A stretch of 21,437 bases of DNA from an uncultured Lachnospiraceae bacterium (GCA_947175845.1 CAMWOK010000014.1:1-21437), one strand, 5' to 3'; shown: positions 1-7,319, counted from the stretch's first letter. The notes: a model not told the origin generated them from the sequence alone. Translations and numbers: made by a program.

Positions 1-36
1 GTGGGTATCCATATCTCTGATGACAAGATGCGGCTT

Positions 37-720
37 TTAGATCCTTTTGACATTGAGATCCGCCCAGGCAACCTGCTTGAGGCTGCAGTGAATGTCCACG
101 CGGCTGAGCGTCGTGTTGTCCCCCCGCGCATTTGGCTCCATGTAGGTCGCAAGCTCTTTCGACCGCTCTTTGTCGAAGGTCTTTTCGTGAAAATCCCTGA
201 CAAACGCAAGCTTCTCGTACACGTTCCAGCCCTCGCCGTCGATGATGCGCGTGTAGTACCGCACGGTCTCTCCGCCGACTTGGAGCATCAGAATCCAGTT
301 GTACTCGACACCTGGCTCTATCAGATCCTTGATTGTGACATCTGCCTGTATCCTGCCGTCCCTGTCTTCATATTCGCTGACTTTCGTCTTCTCGACAAGC
401 CGCAGCCCGTCGATGCTCCGTACCTCGAAGGAAATCTCGCTGATCTCATTCCCATATTTGTCAACCACAAACTGAAGCGTGCGGCCCTCCCCGAGCGGCG
501 TGATCGTGTCGCGGAAAAAGCTCCCGTCCATCTCCTGACGCAGCCCGTACAGATAGTTGTAAGCTGTCCCTTTTGTCGTGATGTGCACCAGCGGGAGCGA
601 CGCCTGTGCCATGCTGGCCGTCAGTTCCTCGTTGCCCTTATTGTAAATACCGCTGCTCACAAAGAGAGTGATGATAAAAACCACGATGCAGGCAGCCACC
701 TTGCCGATTATCTTCTTCAT
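37..720 (-). CDS. Membrane-anchored extracytoplasmic protein of unknown function, probably truncated
   Basis: This is a 227-residue protein with one hydrophobic segment at residues 5-24 after a Lys-Lys start, so it is probably anchored in the membrane with the rest outside. The remainder is soluble and looks beta-rich. The stretch around residues 170-200 (KLAFVRDFHEKTFDKE and DNTTLSRVDIH) resembles, from memory, a family of larger Lachnospiraceae surface proteins; no function is known to me. It lies 7 nt downstream of the methyltransferase stop and probably shares its transcript. A GAGAGAGG purine run lies rather far (about 12 nt) from the ATG. The reading frame ends in TAA (37-39), but the 12 codons after it, up to the window edge, are open and look protein-like (KPHLVIRDMDTH). 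The gene may therefore be a longer one broken by a nonsense codon. Function is not assigned. Confidence 0.7.
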   Translation of the reverse strand: MKKIIGKVAACIVVFIITLFVSSGIYNKGNEELTASMAQASLPLVHITTKGTAYNYLYGLRQEMDGSFFRDTITPLGEGRTLQFVVDKYGNEISEISFEVRSIDGLRLVEKTKVSEYEDRDGRIQADVTIKDLIEPGVEYNWILMLQVGGETVRYYTRIIDGEGWNVYEKLAFVRDFHEKTFDKERSKELATYMEPNARGDNTTLSRVDIHCSLKQVAWADLNVKRI

Positions 721-727
721 AGAAATG

Positions 728-1909
728 CTAAACCTCTCTCAATAATTGCTCAAGGGTGGGATTGATATGCAGAAATTCCTCGAGCTGTTCGAGCTCCTTC
801 TGCGCCCTCGTCCCTGCATGGTATTTCATGTGACCGCGCCGGACTGCCCGTATCAGGATATTTTTGGGCGTGTGCTCCATGTCGATAAATTCGAGTATCT
901 GCGTGTCATACCCGCACCGTTCCAGCAATTCCGCCCGGACCGCATCTGTTATGAGCGCCGCCATGCGCTCTTTGATGAGGCCGTATCGCAGCACGGGCGC
1001 AAGCGCCTCGCAGGAGATCTGCCGGTTCAGCTCGTGCTGGCAGCACGGCACAGACAAAATCACGCGGGCATTCCACCGCACCGCCTTAGCCAGCGCATGG
1101 TCCGTGGCAGTGTCGCAGGCGTGCAGCGTCACAACCATGTCCACCTGTGCCGCGCCAAAGCAGTCCTCGTAGGAGCCTATGTCCCCCACCTGAAACGTCA
1201 GCCCGTCATACCCGAACTGCCTGGCGAGCGCCTGGCACTCTGCGATGACATCCGCCTTCAAGTCAAGCCCTGTGACACAAATGTCATAATTGTTCAGTAC
1301 TTTCAGATAATAGTACAGCGCAAATGTCAGGTACGATTTCCCGCAGCCAAAGTCGATGATCCGCAGCGGGCGCCCTGCGTCGCGCGGAAGATGGGGCAGA
1401 ATGTCGCGCACAAATTCAAGATACCGGTTGATCTGGCGGAACTTGTCGTACTTTGCCTTCACAATCCTGCCATCCGGGGTCTGCACGCCGAGATGCACGA
1501 GAAAATCGACCGGCTCGTTTTGCGGCAGAATGTACTGTTTCTGCCGATCGTGCGCCAAATCAGCGCTCTGCTGCCGTGCCCCGCCCGCCTTCTCTGTGAT
1601 TGTCAGCCTGCCTTTTTTGCTCACAAGCACGGTCACTGTATGGCGCTGTGTCTCGATCGCAAGCTGCCGGAAATCCGACGTCATCGCCTCGACGATCAGA
1701 TCCGGAAGCGCCCCGGGCACAAGATTCTGATGATACGCCTTCGTCCCCACAAAACGCTCCGCCTGGTAGCGCAGCCCCTCCTTCCCATTTACGGGCCGCA
1801 CGCGGAGCTTTCGTATTTTTTCCCGGTCGCGGGGATTGCTCGCCGTCGCACTCAGTATCAGTTCGCCTTCCTCTATATAATTTGTTATGAGTTGTCTTAA
1901 TTTATCCAT
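728..1909 (-). CDS. Class I SAM-dependent methyltransferase (PF13679-type)
   Basis: This 393-residue protein carries the Rossmann-fold methyltransferase signature of the Methyltransf_32 (PF13679) type. Motif I is IIDFGCGKSYLTFALYYYL near residue 185, the acidic motif-II strand VTGLDLK follows, then MVVTLHACDTATDHAL and a SVPCCQHEL motif near residue 285. Known relatives include eukaryotic METTL25-like proteins; the bacterial substrate is unknown to me and a nucleic acid is only a guess. The N-terminal 150 residues are a separate conserved-looking domain. The ATG at 1909 has no Shine-Dalgarno sequence, yet the protein start (MDKLRQLITNYIEEGELI) looks natural and no later start has a better site. 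The gene is divergent from the GntR operon and is followed after 7 nt by a membrane protein gene. Confidence 0.85.
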   Translation of the reverse strand: MDKLRQLITNYIEEGELILSATASNPRDREKIRKLRVRPVNGKEGLRYQAERFVGTKAYHQNLVPGALPDLIVEAMTSDFRQLAIETQRHTVTVLVSKKGRLTITEKAGGARQQSADLAHDRQKQYILPQNEPVDFLVHLGVQTPDGRIVKAKYDKFRQINRYLEFVRDILPHLPRDAGRPLRIIDFGCGKSYLTFALYYYLKVLNNYDICVTGLDLKADVIAECQALARQFGYDGLTFQVGDIGSYEDCFGAAQVDMVVTLHACDTATDHALAKAVRWNARVILSVPCCQHELNRQISCEALAPVLRYGLIKERMAALITDAVRAELLERCGYDTQILEFIDMEHTPKNILIRAVRRGHMKYHAGTRAQKELEQLEEFLHINPTLEQLLREV

Positions 1910-1916
1910 AAAAATA

Positions 1917-1945
1917 ATTGTAGCAGAAATTAAGGGCCATTGAAA
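1917..1945 (-). promoter_or_regulatory. Candidate sigma-A promoter of the methyltransferase gene
   Basis: On the minus strand TTTCAA (1940-1945) is followed after 17 nt by TACAAT (1917-1922). The -10 element is good and the -35 weak. Only 7 nt separate it from the ATG at 1909, so a transcript from here would have almost no leader. Confidence 0.4.
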
Positions 1946-1999
1946 GACTTTCGCTCCTTAAATTATTAAAAACTGTGCTTGTTTTTTTGCCTTTGCCTA

Positions 2000-2028
2000 T
2001 TGACATTTCCTTCCAAATGTATTATTGT
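2000..2028 (+). promoter_or_regulatory. Candidate sigma-A promoter of the GntR-ABC operon
   Basis: A perfect TTGACA (2000-2005) is followed after 17 nt by TATTGT (2023-2028), a 4/6 match to TATAAT. It lies 40 nt upstream of the regulator's start codon, and the -10 overlaps a cluster of TGTATTA repeats that could be the operator. Confidence 0.6.
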
Positions 2029-2040
2029 ATTAATGTATTA
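2018..2040 (+). repeat. Three TGTATTA direct repeats, 8-bp period (putative operator)
   Basis: The heptamer TGTATTA occurs perfectly at 2018-2024, 2026-2032 and 2034-2040. The last two units also create a dyad, TTAAT-GT-ATTAA, at 2030-2041. The array overlaps the -10 element of the operon promoter and ends 28 nt before the GntR start codon. This is a natural place for autorepression by the YtrA-type regulator encoded just downstream. That role is inferred from position. Confidence 0.55.
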
Positions 2041-2068
2041 AGAAATTAACACACAAGGAGGGTATCAC

Positions 2069-2428
2069 ATGGCATGGCAAATGAATTCTGACCGCCCAAT
2101 CTACTCACAGTTGTACGATAAAATACTTGTGCGGATTGTATGCGGTGTCTATAAGGCCGGAAACCGGCTTCCCAGCGTCAGGGACCTGGCTGCGGAGGCG
2201 AGCGTCAATCCCAACACAATGCAGCGGGCCTTCGCGGAGCTCGAGCACAGCGGACTGATAGTGACGCAGCGCAACAGCGGCCGCGTCGTGACAGAGGATA
2301 TGACAAAGATCGAGACCGCAAGGCACCAGCTGGCGCTGACGCAGGTGCAGAGCTTCATCGCAAACATGCGGGAGCTGGGGTACAACGACCAGGAAATTAT
2401 GGAGCTCATCAAAAGTATTGTCCAGTAA
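2069..2428 (+). CDS. GntR-family transcriptional regulator, YtrA subfamily
   Basis: This 119-residue protein has the compact YtrA-type layout. An N-terminal winged helix-turn-helix (about residues 10-75, with PIYSQLYDKI, GNRLPSVRDLAAEASVNPNTMQRAF and the wing LIVTQRNSGRVV) is followed by a short helical tail of about 40 residues for dimerisation, and no ligand-binding domain. Such regulators usually repress an adjacent ABC transporter operon and are relieved by cell-wall-active antibiotics or other envelope stress. The ATG is preceded by a strong AAGGAGGG site. The ATPase gene begins 37 nt downstream on the same strand, so self-regulation of a three-gene operon is expected. The heptamer repeats in the promoter are the likely binding site. 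Confidence 0.92.
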   Translation: MAWQMNSDRPIYSQLYDKILVRIVCGVYKAGNRLPSVRDLAAEASVNPNTMQRAFAELEHSGLIVTQRNSGRVVTEDMTKIETARHQLALTQVQSFIANMRELGYNDQEIMELIKSIVQ

Positions 2429-2465
2429 GAAATAAATGAATCAAATACCGAGGGAGGGAACGAAT

Positions 2466-3305
2466 GTGAACGATAACAACAGTATGGCATATGCGCAGAG
2501 CGACACTGCGCAGAATGAGAGCGCACAGAGCAGTCCTGTGCAGAACAACTCCATCTATGCACAGAGCAGTCCTGTGCAGGACAGCCCGTCCTACACCAAC
2601 ATGCCGCTTCTGCAGCTCAACGACCTGTGCAAGCGATATCCGGGAATGGGCAGCTACATGTCCGTCTTCCACATGAATCTGATAATTCCAAGAGGGCGGA
2701 TCATCGGTCTTCTGGGGCCGAACGGCTGCGGCAAGACAACGCTGATCAAGATGATCAACGGCCTGCTCACACCGACGAGCGGCAGCGTGCTGATCAACGG
2801 CATGGCGCCCTGCCCTGCGACGAAGAAGGTTATCTCCTACCTGCCGGAGCGCACCTATCTCGACAATGGCATGAAGGTCTCGCAGATGGTGTCTTACTTT
2901 GCCGATTTCTATGAGGACTTCTCGACGGAGAAAGCTTACGGTATGCTGGGCGCTCTCGGCATCAGCAGCGACGCGCGCCTAAAGACGCTCTCCAAAGGAA
3001 CAAAGGAAAAAGTGCAGCTGATCCTCGTCATGAGCAGACAGGCGGACCTGTTCATACTCGACGAGCCGATCGCCGGTGTCGACCCCGCCGCGCGGGATTA
3101 TATCCTGCGCACAATCATTACAAACTACAACCCCGGCTCCACGATTTTGCTGTCGACCCATCTGATATCCGACATCGAGAATATCCTGGATGATGTGATT
3201 TTTATGAAAAACGGTTCCCTTATGCTGTACACATCCGTCGACTCAATCCGAAGCCAGATGGGCAAGTCCGTAGACACTTATTTCAGGGAGGTGTACGCAT
3301 GTTAG
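2466..3305 (+). CDS. ABC transporter ATP-binding protein with repetitive N-terminal extension
   Basis: I chose the GTG at 2466 (279 residues) because AGGGAGGG lies 7 nt before it; the in-frame ATG at 2436 has no comparable site. The ATPase domain begins near residue 47. It has Walker A GPNGCGKT (84-91), a degenerate signature LSKGTKEK (175-182) of the kind seen in YtrB/BcrA-like ATPases, Walker B LFILDE (195-200) and a switch His in STHL (232). Residues 1-45 are a Gln/Ser-rich extension with AQSDTAQ, AQSSPVQ and AQSSPVQ repeats, which this family normally lacks. The stop overlaps the permease start by 7 nt (ATGTTAG), indicating translational coupling. It should energise the permease encoded next; the substrate is unknown. 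Confidence 0.93.
   Translation: MNDNNSMAYAQSDTAQNESAQSSPVQNNSIYAQSSPVQDSPSYTNMPLLQLNDLCKRYPGMGSYMSVFHMNLIIPRGRIIGLLGPNGCGKTTLIKMINGLLTPTSGSVLINGMAPCPATKKVISYLPERTYLDNGMKVSQMVSYFADFYEDFSTEKAYGMLGALGISSDARLKTLSKGTKEKVQLILVMSRQADLFILDEPIAGVDPAARDYILRTIITNYNPGSTILLSTHLISDIENILDDVIFMKNGSLMLYTSVDSIRSQMGKSVDTYFREVYAC
2493..2579 (+). repeat. Three 21-nt repeat units, each able to form a hairpin, inside the ATPase gene
   Basis: Units lie at 2493-2513, 2523-2543 and 2559-2579; the last two are identical. Each has 6-nt arms around a 7-nt loop: GCGCAG/CTGCGC in the first and GCACAG/CTGTGC in the others. Both arms change together, so pairing is kept. They encode AQSDTAQ and AQSSPVQ in the N-terminal extension. 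Confidence 0.75.
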
Positions 3306-4144
3306 GAAAACTGTTAAAATACGAATGGAGGGGACTGCGGTTCCCGTTTCTGGTCATGATGATCGTGCTGGCATCGACGACGGTGCTGACATGCAGTGTC
3401 ATTTATACGATCAACCCCAACTACAACGAGGCGATCCCATGGTACTCGTCAATGGCACTTATGTTCTCCATATTCCTGTATTATTTTGGACTTATCGGGT
3501 GTTCGATTGGCCTTTCGCTGATCATTGTGATCCGCTTTTACAACACTTGCTACACGGACCAGGGCTACCTGACCCACACGCTGCCTGTGACCACAAGGCA
3601 GATCCTGCACGCGAAGCTGATCGCTGCCTTTGTGGCGGATGTGCTGATGGTGCTGGCCATCGCAATTTCCCTGTTCCTGATTATTCAGGTGACGCTGCAC
3701 CACATCCTATCGTTTATTCCGGAGTTTACCTACGCGGATCTGATGTGGGAAATCTCGCGGGGCATAGGCGAATTTGAGGAGATCTTCGGCATTCGGATCG
3801 GTCTGTACTTTGCATACCTGGCCATCTACAGCCTGATTGGCACCATCGCAAACATTGTAACTTTGTTTGGCTGCGTGTCGCTGGGACAGCTCTACGCCAA
3901 ACACCGCATCATCGGCGCGATCCTGGCATACTTTATCGTGCAGTTTATCCTGCAGGTTCTGGCATACTTCGCATCCCTGCCAATGTACGCCAGAATGCTG
4001 GGTACGAGCTACAATTCCGACTTCTCATTCTTCGGCCTCATGTCCCCGACCATGAATCTGATGTTATTTTTCTCTGTGGCCTTAGCTGTGTTCATGTACT
4101 TTGCCAACATGCACATGCTGACAAAGCGGCTGAATCTGGAATAG
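3299..4144 (+). CDS. ABC transporter permease (about six membrane segments)
   Basis: This 281-residue protein is very hydrophobic, with about six predicted membrane segments (roughly residues 15-40, 52-80, 108-135, 172-200, 205-232 and 252-275). Segment three follows the amphipathic stretch that starts TLPVTTRQILHAKL, a pattern common in ABC-2-like permeases whose ATPase partner is encoded beside them. The start codon overlaps the end of the ATPase gene, with an AGGGAGGTG site just upstream. It is the last gene of the regulator-ATPase-permease operon, which ends at a strong hairpin terminator directly after the TAG. Export of, or defence against, an envelope-active compound is a family-based guess; nothing in the sequence identifies the substrate. 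Confidence 0.85.
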   Translation: MLGKLLKYEWRGLRFPFLVMMIVLASTTVLTCSVIYTINPNYNEAIPWYSSMALMFSIFLYYFGLIGCSIGLSLIIVIRFYNTCYTDQGYLTHTLPVTTRQILHAKLIAAFVADVLMVLAIAISLFLIIQVTLHHILSFIPEFTYADLMWEISRGIGEFEEIFGIRIGLYFAYLAIYSLIGTIANIVTLFGCVSLGQLYAKHRIIGAILAYFIVQFILQVLAYFASLPMYARMLGTSYNSDFSFFGLMSPTMNLMLFFSVALAVFMYFANMHMLTKRLNLE

Positions 4145-4174
4145 AAAAACGAGCGCTTGCGCGCTCGTTTTTTT
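4145..4174. terminator. Bidirectional intrinsic terminator between the permease gene and murI
   Basis: A 12-bp stem (4145-4156 paired with 4161-4172) with loop TTGC has a GC core CGAGCGC and T-runs on both strands. It begins right after the permease stop and overlaps the murI stop codon, so it can serve both convergent genes. Confidence 0.9.
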
Positions 4175-4991
4175 ACAGGTTTTGCATTTTTTCGAGCCGC
4201 TCGTGCAGCTGCCCGATGCGCTCGAGCTTTGCCGCGTCTGTGACCGCGCGCCCGGACTCAAAATATCTGACACAGATGTCATTTTTGCACTGCTCCCAGT
4301 CGGTGCTCCCCGTAGCGGGCTCGAGAAGCTCCTGTCTCGATGCGAGTACCCGCATGAGCTGGCGCACCGTGCCAAGACTCCCGTCTATCATATGTACCTG
4401 CGGCGGTATCAGCTCCCGGAATGTGTCCTTGAAATAATTGAAGTGGGTGCAGCCGAGCACCAGCTCCGTGTATCTGTCAAGCGCAAACCCGGAGAGTCTC
4501 TCTTTCAGGTAAGCGCTCACCCTGTCTGACACAAACTCGCCGCGCTCCGCAAACTCCACGAGTCCGGGAAGCTCTAACAGATCGACAAGATGCGCGTCAT
4601 CCACGCGCGCCACCAGCTGCTGAAGCCTGCGCTCGTGCACCGCGAGCGGCGTCGCCACGACCAGCACGCGCTTGCCGCCGCTCTCCGCCACCGCAGGCTT
4701 CACCGCCGGCTCGATCCCGATAATCGGAAGGGATGCATACTTGAGGCGCATCTGCTCTGCCGCGACGGCGGTCGCCGTGTTGCACGCGATCACCACCGCC
4801 TTGCAGTCATGCGCCATCATAAAGCGTATCACCCCGTCCACGTAGGACACCACCTGCTCCCTGGTCTTCGTCCCGTAGGGAACATGGTCCGTGTCCGCAT
4901 AAAACAAAAACTTTTCCCGGGGCATCAGCACCAGCGCCTGGTGCAGCAGTGTCATGCCGCCGATCCCTGAATCAAATATACCGATATTCAT
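4173..4991 (-). CDS. murI: Glutamate racemase
   Basis: It converts L-glutamate to D-glutamate for peptidoglycan precursors in the cytoplasm, without a cofactor. The 272-residue length fits the family. Signature motifs are FDSGIGGMT (residues 6-14, with Asp7 and Ser8), ACNTATA with catalytic Cys70, and VLGCTHF with catalytic Cys181 and His183. The ATG at 4991 has GGGGGA about 11 nt upstream. The C-terminal 40 residues after GTVRQLMRVL are a charged tail beyond the core fold. The gene is convergent with the ABC operon and shares its terminator. It is preceded by a small RNA or attenuator ending in an intrinsic terminator at 5017-5048, so its expression may depend on read-through. Confidence 0.96.
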   Translation of the reverse strand: MNIGIFDSGIGGMTLLHQALVLMPREKFLFYADTDHVPYGTKTREQVVSYVDGVIRFMMAHDCKAVVIACNTATAVAAEQMRLKYASLPIIGIEPAVKPAVAESGGKRVLVVATPLAVHERRLQQLVARVDDAHLVDLLELPGLVEFAERGEFVSDRVSAYLKERLSGFALDRYTELVLGCTHFNYFKDTFRELIPPQVHMIDGSLGTVRQLMRVLASRQELLEPATGSTDWEQCKNDICVRYFESGRAVTDAAKLERIGQLHERLEKMQNL

Positions 4992-5016
4992 ACAAACTAT
5001 AATCCCCCGTGTGCAT

Positions 5017-5048
5017 AAAAAACCCGCAAATCCATGTAGACCTGCGGG
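5017..5048 (-). terminator. Intrinsic terminator ahead of murI
   Basis: A 10-bp stem with two G-U pairs (5023-5032 with 5039-5048) and loop TACATG is followed on the minus strand by TTTTTT. It is placed between the small-RNA promoter and the murI start codon. Confidence 0.8.
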
Positions 5049-5131
5049 CGTTATTGAGAGAGCGAATAGCGAGCCAGACTCGCATACGTTGTAAGCTGAT
5101 TGTTTGCTGCGGTAGTTTCATACCGCACTTA
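5017..5131 (-). ncRNA. Candidate small RNA or transcription attenuator upstream of murI
   Basis: A predicted transcript of about 110 nt starts near 5131 and ends at a strong intrinsic terminator. Three hairpins are visible on the minus strand. The first is TGCGGTA/TACCGCA with loop TGAAAC (5108-5127). The second is GCGAG/CTCGC (5069-5083). The third is a 10-bp terminator stem, CCCGCAGGTC with GATTTGCGGG and loop TACATG (5023-5048), followed by six T (5017-5022). There is no reading frame of note and no T-box GGTACC-type motif. The murI start codon is 26 nt past the T-run, so this is either a murI leader controlled by termination or an independent small RNA. I do not recognise the family. Confidence 0.55.
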
Positions 5132-5136
5132 TTTGA

Positions 5137-5165
5137 ATTATACAGCAAATTAATATATTTGAAAA
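5137..5165 (-). promoter_or_regulatory. Candidate promoter of the murI-upstream RNA
   Basis: On the minus strand a perfect TATAAT (5137-5142) is preceded after 17 nt by TTTTCA (5160-5165), a 4/6 match to TTGACA, in AT-rich DNA. The predicted start is near 5130. Confidence 0.6.
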
Positions 5166-5207
5166 GTCTTTTTTTGATTCTTTTGCTTTTTCGTTATATT
5201 GACTATA

Positions 5208-6389
5208 TTATCTTTTGTCTTCGTCTTTATTATATACAATTTTACCATCAATAATTGTCATCAGCGTGTTCGTAAACACATCCATAGGATTTCCGTCAAA
5301 GACTGCAAGATCTGCATCCTTCCCCGGCTCTATACTGCCGATGCGGTCCGACACCCCGCAGATTTTGGCGGCATTGATGGTCATCGCCGCAAACCCGTCC
5401 TCCATCGAGAGCCCATGCTTGACGCTCAGTCCCACGCACAGCGGCAGCGACTGGATCAGGGACACCGGATGATCGGTTGTGACGGAGACTGTCACTCCCG
5501 CCTTCGCGAGAAGCCCCGCCGTCTTAAATGCCACGTTCTGCACCTCTATCTTGCTCCGGCTGGCGAGATCGGGTCCCACGATCGCCGGAAAACCAGAAGC
5601 GGCGATCTCCTCCGCAATCAGATGTCCCTCGCTGCAGTGGTCGAGCGTCATGTTCAGGCCAAACTCCTGTGCGATACGGATGGCGGTGAATATGTCATCC
5701 ACGCGGTGCACGTGCGCCTTGAGCGGTATCTCGCGCGCAAACACAGGACGCCATGCCTCATAGTGGAGATTGTAGTCCGCGTTGTTCCGATCGCGCTGGT
5801 CGAGATAGTCCCGCGCGTTTACCAGCTCCTCCCGCAGCATCCCTGCAATCGCCATGCGTGTGACGGGGGATGTGTTCATGCCGGCGTAATTCACCTTGGG
5901 ATTTTCGCCGAAAGCAACTTTCATGGCGGAGGGGAATTTCAGTATCAGGTCGTCAATCCGCCTTCCGCTCGTCTTCACAACGGCAAACTGGCCGCCGACA
6001 ACGTTTGCGCTGCCGGGGCCAATATTTGCGGCGGTAATGCCAGCCCTGACCGCGTCAGCAAAGGCCGCATCCATCGTATTGATCGCATCGATCGCGCGGA
6101 GCATCGGGGTGACGGGATGCACTGTCTCATTGCAGTCATCTCCCTCCTGCCCCTTCTTCTCCTCGGTGATACCCATATGACAGTGCGCCTCTATAAGGCC
6201 CGGCATTACCAGGTGATGGTTCACATCTATTTTCATGCAGTCCGCAGACTGAGGCAGATCGATTCGCGGGGATACCTCGAGGATTTTTCCATCCCGGATC
6301 AGTATACTGCCCTCTAGGATATCGGTCTGGTACTGTCTGCATATCGCGTCACTCATGCTGCGGATTGCCGCATTTTCCAATAAAAGCAT
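5208..6389 (-). CDS. Imidazolonepropionase-like metal-dependent amidohydrolase
   Basis: This 393-residue protein has the amidohydrolase-superfamily TIM-barrel pattern. Metal ligands appear as HCH (His69, His71), KAHVH (His226, His228), DHCSE with His251, and TTDHP with Asp306. It ends with the typical return strand GSIEPGKDADLAVFDGNPMDVFTN. It resembles the imidazolonepropionase-related group often annotated only as amidohydrolase. Hydrolysis of a cyclic amide or amino-acid derivative is likely, but the substrate is not deducible. There is no signal peptide, so it is cytoplasmic. The start is 27 nt after the SpoIIQ-like stop, with the GGGAAGGG run unusually far (about 16 nt) from the ATG and no in-frame alternative. 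It is the last gene of the long minus-strand block. Confidence 0.88.
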   Translation of the reverse strand: MLLLENAAIRSMSDAICRQYQTDILEGSILIRDGKILEVSPRIDLPQSADCMKIDVNHHLVMPGLIEAHCHMGITEEKKGQEGDDCNETVHPVTPMLRAIDAINTMDAAFADAVRAGITAANIGPGSANVVGGQFAVVKTSGRRIDDLILKFPSAMKVAFGENPKVNYAGMNTSPVTRMAIAGMLREELVNARDYLDQRDRNNADYNLHYEAWRPVFAREIPLKAHVHRVDDIFTAIRIAQEFGLNMTLDHCSEGHLIAEEIAASGFPAIVGPDLASRSKIEVQNVAFKTAGLLAKAGVTVSVTTDHPVSLIQSLPLCVGLSVKHGLSMEDGFAAMTINAAKICGVSDRIGSIEPGKDADLAVFDGNPMDVFTNTLMTIIDGKIVYNKDEDKR

Positions 6390-6416
6390 TTTCTGTAAAA
6401 ACCATGCCCTTCCCTT

Positions 6417-7319
6417 TTATTCACTCTGCGCGGCAGGCCTGTGCAGCGGGTCTACCGGCTCTCCGTCCTTTGTGAGCTTATAGTAAATGTTCGCGCCTTC
6501 CTGCGTGTAGTAGATCGTCGGTTTTGCGACCTTTCCGACTACGTCGCCCGCAGATACCCGGTCGCCTGCTTTGAGGCTGATCGCGTCAAGCTGTCCATAG
6601 GTGAGCATATATCCATTTCCCAGGTCAAAACGAATGGTGTTGCCCGTCTGGGAATCATAGTAAACATCTGACACAACGCCGTCTGCCGCCGCTGTGATCT
6701 CCTGTCCCTCGCTGGCTGCCACGACAAGCGCGGGGTTGTAACGGTACTGCTGCATTGTGTTGTGGTATACTGCCTTGTCCATGCTGTAATCAAGCAGCAC
6801 ATCCCCTATGATTGGAAGTGCAAGCGAATCCTCATCCGAGAAATTCAGCGGCGTGTCCATCACAAGCTCCTGTTCCTGCGCCTGATCCTGACCTTCCATA
6901 AACACTGCCGCCTTGTCCGTTCCCGCCTTCGCCGCCTCCTGGCTGGTGTTCTCCACCTGACCGGAGTTTGCCTCCGTGAAAGCAGGGTCGACATCCATGT
7001 CATTGTTGTCGCTCAGATCATAGATATCCGGGTCGACAAAACGGCTGTCAATCTGTACTTTGGGGTCTGTCTTGACGTCGGACTCCGCCTTTCCCGACAC
7101 GAATTTGGTGTCCGGCAGGCTGACATCATTCTCCTCTGGCGTAATGTTTTCCTGTTCCAGTTTTGCAAAATCTATGCGATTTTCTTCACTTTTCTTTTCG
7201 CCCTGCGATGACATATACACGCCCGCAAGAGTAAGTGCTGACAACACAAATACTGATGCTGCAATGATACTGATCTTCTCCTTCTGCAAGGCAGGACGCT
7301 TTTTATTTCGTCTGTTCAT
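6417..7319 (-). CDS. spoIIQ: SpoIIQ-like M23/LytM-domain protein lacking the zinc-binding residues
   Basis: This is a 300-residue protein with one membrane segment (about residues 16-36), a long acidic linker (40-160) and a C-terminal LytM/M23 fold (about 165-290). In sporulation, SpoIIQ sits in the forespore membrane and, with SpoIIIAH, links forespore and mother cell during engulfment. The usual HxxxD is replaced by NPALV (195-199), YxHL by YGQL (241-244) and the final HxH by NIY (277-279). No zinc ligand remains, and a structural role is likely. Its position right after a spoIID-like gene matches the clostridial spoIID-spoIIQ order. GGAGGG lies 5 nt before the ATG. The assignment rests on architecture and neighbourhood, since M23 domains are common. 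Confidence 0.78.
   Translation of the reverse strand: MNRRNKKRPALQKEKISIIAASVFVLSALTLAGVYMSSQGEKKSEENRIDFAKLEQENITPEENDVSLPDTKFVSGKAESDVKTDPKVQIDSRFVDPDIYDLSDNNDMDVDPAFTEANSGQVENTSQEAAKAGTDKAAVFMEGQDQAQEQELVMDTPLNFSDEDSLALPIIGDVLLDYSMDKAVYHNTMQQYRYNPALVVAASEGQEITAAADGVVSDVYYDSQTGNTIRFDLGNGYMLTYGQLDAISLKAGDRVSAGDVVGKVAKPTIYYTQEGANIYYKLTKDGEPVDPLHRPAAQSE

Noticed and set aside
1..1900. Long plus-strand open frames at 1-765 and 746-1900
   Set aside because: They are shadows opposite the membrane protein and methyltransferase genes; their translations show no family motif and skewed composition.
5017..5165. T-box leader or known riboswitch for murI
   Set aside because: The RNA is too short and has no T-box bulge sequence complementary to a tRNA end; no riboswitch core was recognised.
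5199..6317. Plus-strand frame of 372 codons
   Set aside because: It lies opposite the amidohydrolase, whose metal-binding motifs are intact on the minus strand.
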